Of a stretch of DNA of 64,000 bases, positions 63,285 through 64,000 are shown piece after piece. Source of the DNA: Asticcacaulis tiandongensis (GTDB lineage Bacteria; Pseudomonadota; Alphaproteobacteria; Caulobacterales; Caulobacteraceae); the NCBI RefSeq assembly GCF_006475605.1, contig NZ_SSBC01000010.1, forward strand, positions 248,001 through 312,000, written 5' to 3'. The notes below the pieces were generated by a model, which saw only the letters and a list, made by a program, of their open reading frames with translations, was not told the DNA's origin and did not search any database. The translations under genes and the position numbers were made by a program. Positions within the stretch are counted from its first letter, which is position 1. Every line of letters starts with the position of its first letter.

Positions 63285-64000
63285 CAGTCAGGCTTTCCCT
63301 GCGTCTTTCCTTTCAGAGCCAGTGCGATGATCACCAGGCCCGCCAGCACCATCGGCGTCGACAGGATCATGCCCATGGTGATGACCTGAAAATTGGTCAT
63401 GTGCTCATCGGGGTTGCGAACCGTTTCCACCAGAATGCGGCTGAGGCCATAACCGGCGATGAAAATGCCCATCAGCAGGCCCGGCTGGCGCAGTTTTTTA
63501 TAGACATGGGTGAGGACGAACAGAATGACAAACAACAGAAGGCCTTCGAGGGCGGCTTCGTAGAGCTGGCTCGGGTGGCGGGGGGCAAGACCGGCAATGC
63601 ACGCGCCCTGTGCGTTAATTGGCGTATAGCTGTTGCAGAAGACAATCCCCCACGGTGCATCAGTCGGGCGGCCCCAAAGCTCGCCATTGACGAAGTTGGC
63701 CATACGCCCAAGGAACAGGCCGATAGGAGCGGCACAGGCCAGCAAATCCCCCAGAGACCATGGATTGATCTTTTGGGCACGGGCATAAAGGAGCGCGGCT
63801 ATAACCACGCCCATAAAACCGCCATGGAAGGCCATGCCGCCTTCCCAGACGCGGAAGGCGCGCAGCGGATCAGCCATGACAGCGGCCAGATCATAGAACA
63901 GAATGTAACCGATGCGCCCGCCGACAATAATACCCAGCGCCAGCCACAGAACCATGTCTTCAAGGCGGGTATTATCAAGCGGCGCGCCCTTGGGGCCCCA
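63284..64000 (-). CDS. lgt: Prolipoprotein diacylglyceryl transferase, N-terminus cut by the window edge
   Basis: Lgt adds diacylglycerol to the cysteine of prolipoproteins in the inner membrane. The frame continues to the window end in phase (WGPKGAPLDNTRLEDMVLWL), so the Met at 63955 is not the true start. Visible family parts are GGRIGYILFYD, FHGGFMGVVIAALLYARAQ, and the signature FLGRMANFVNGELWGRPTDAPWG. At least five to six helices are seen. It overlaps midA by one base. Confidence 0.94.
   Translation of the reverse strand, partial: WGPKGAPLDNTRLEDMVLWLALGIIVGGRIGYILFYDLAAVMADPLRAFRVWEGGMAFHGGFMGVVIAALLYARAQKINPWSLGDLLACAAPIGLFLGRMANFVNGELWGRPTDAPWGIVFCNSYTPINAQGACIAGLAPRHPSQLYEAALEGLLLFVILFVLTHVYKKLRQPGLLMGIFIAGYGLSRILVETVRNPDEHMTNFQVITMGMILSTPMVLAGLVIIALALKGKTQGKPD

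Overview
The window looks like a chromosomal segment from an alphaproteobacterium of the order Caulobacterales, possibly close to Asticcacaulis (the genus is inference). The main reasons are a CcrM-type GANTC methyltransferase gene whose upstream region holds a dense GANTC cluster and a CtrA-like box, a second CtrA box near a lipoprotein gene, the alphaproteobacterial F0 order atpI-atpB-atpE-atpG(b')-atpF, the pyrB / non-catalytic pyrC / plsY / dprA cluster, mutY-dciA-dsbA-smc, and lgt-midA-pgeF. It is a dense housekeeping region. I see no tRNA, rRNA, prophage, insertion sequence or CRISPR array.

Layout. 0-5 kb: an edge fragment, two small membrane proteins, heme A synthase (ctaA), topA and a small opposite-strand gene. 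5-11.8 kb, minus strand: dprA, plsY, a non-catalytic dihydroorotase homologue, pyrB, an alcohol dehydrogenase, an AEC permease and ruvX. 11.8-20.3 kb: gatC-gatA, a MATE exporter, YnfA, an oxidoreductase, NnrU and a pair of related membrane-anchored proteins. 20.3-25.2 kb: xth, erpA-like, dgt, a GGDEF protein and purE-purK. 25.2-28 kb: the F0 ATP synthase operon. 28-34.6 kb: smc, two DsbA-like thiol proteins, dciA-like and divergent mutY. 34.6-43 kb: a cysteine-repeat secreted protein, ccrM, rnhB, two DUF805 proteins, ygfZ, a second dihydroorotase and a larger cysteine-repeat protein. 43-49.6 kb: a crotonase, GNAT, DUF1285, CCA-adding enzyme, glutamine amidotransferase, bestrophin, hemF and trmL. 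49.8-52.6 kb: petABC (bc1 complex). 52.7-64 kb: apt, a membrane diguanylate cyclase, an orphan membrane protein, ychF, pth, rplY, a lipoprotein, prs, pgeF, midA and the edge-truncated lgt.

Two themes recur. One is nucleotide supply (pyrB, two pyrC homologues, purE, purK, dgt, apt, prs). The other is aerobic energy metabolism (ctaA, hemF, F0, bc1, an Fe-S carrier, the MidA complex I assembly homologue). Genome maintenance genes (topA, dprA, ruvX, smc, mutY, xth, rnhB, ccrM) are interspersed.

The least ordinary features are: (1) a family of about ten short double-hairpin C-rich/G-rich intergenic repeats, all in the same orientation, two of which encode the same C-terminal tail on the unrelated proteins RNase HII and MidA; (2) two secreted proteins built from an approximately 81-residue repeat with four regularly spaced cysteines (three and five copies); (3) a strong hairpin that would mask the ribosome binding site of the smaller of these, just downstream of ccrM; (4) seven GANTC sites in 114 bp plus a CtrA-like box upstream of ccrM; (5) two dihydroorotase homologues, neither with the standard HxH metal motif; and (6) an 18-bp tandem repeat upstream of a DUF805 gene.
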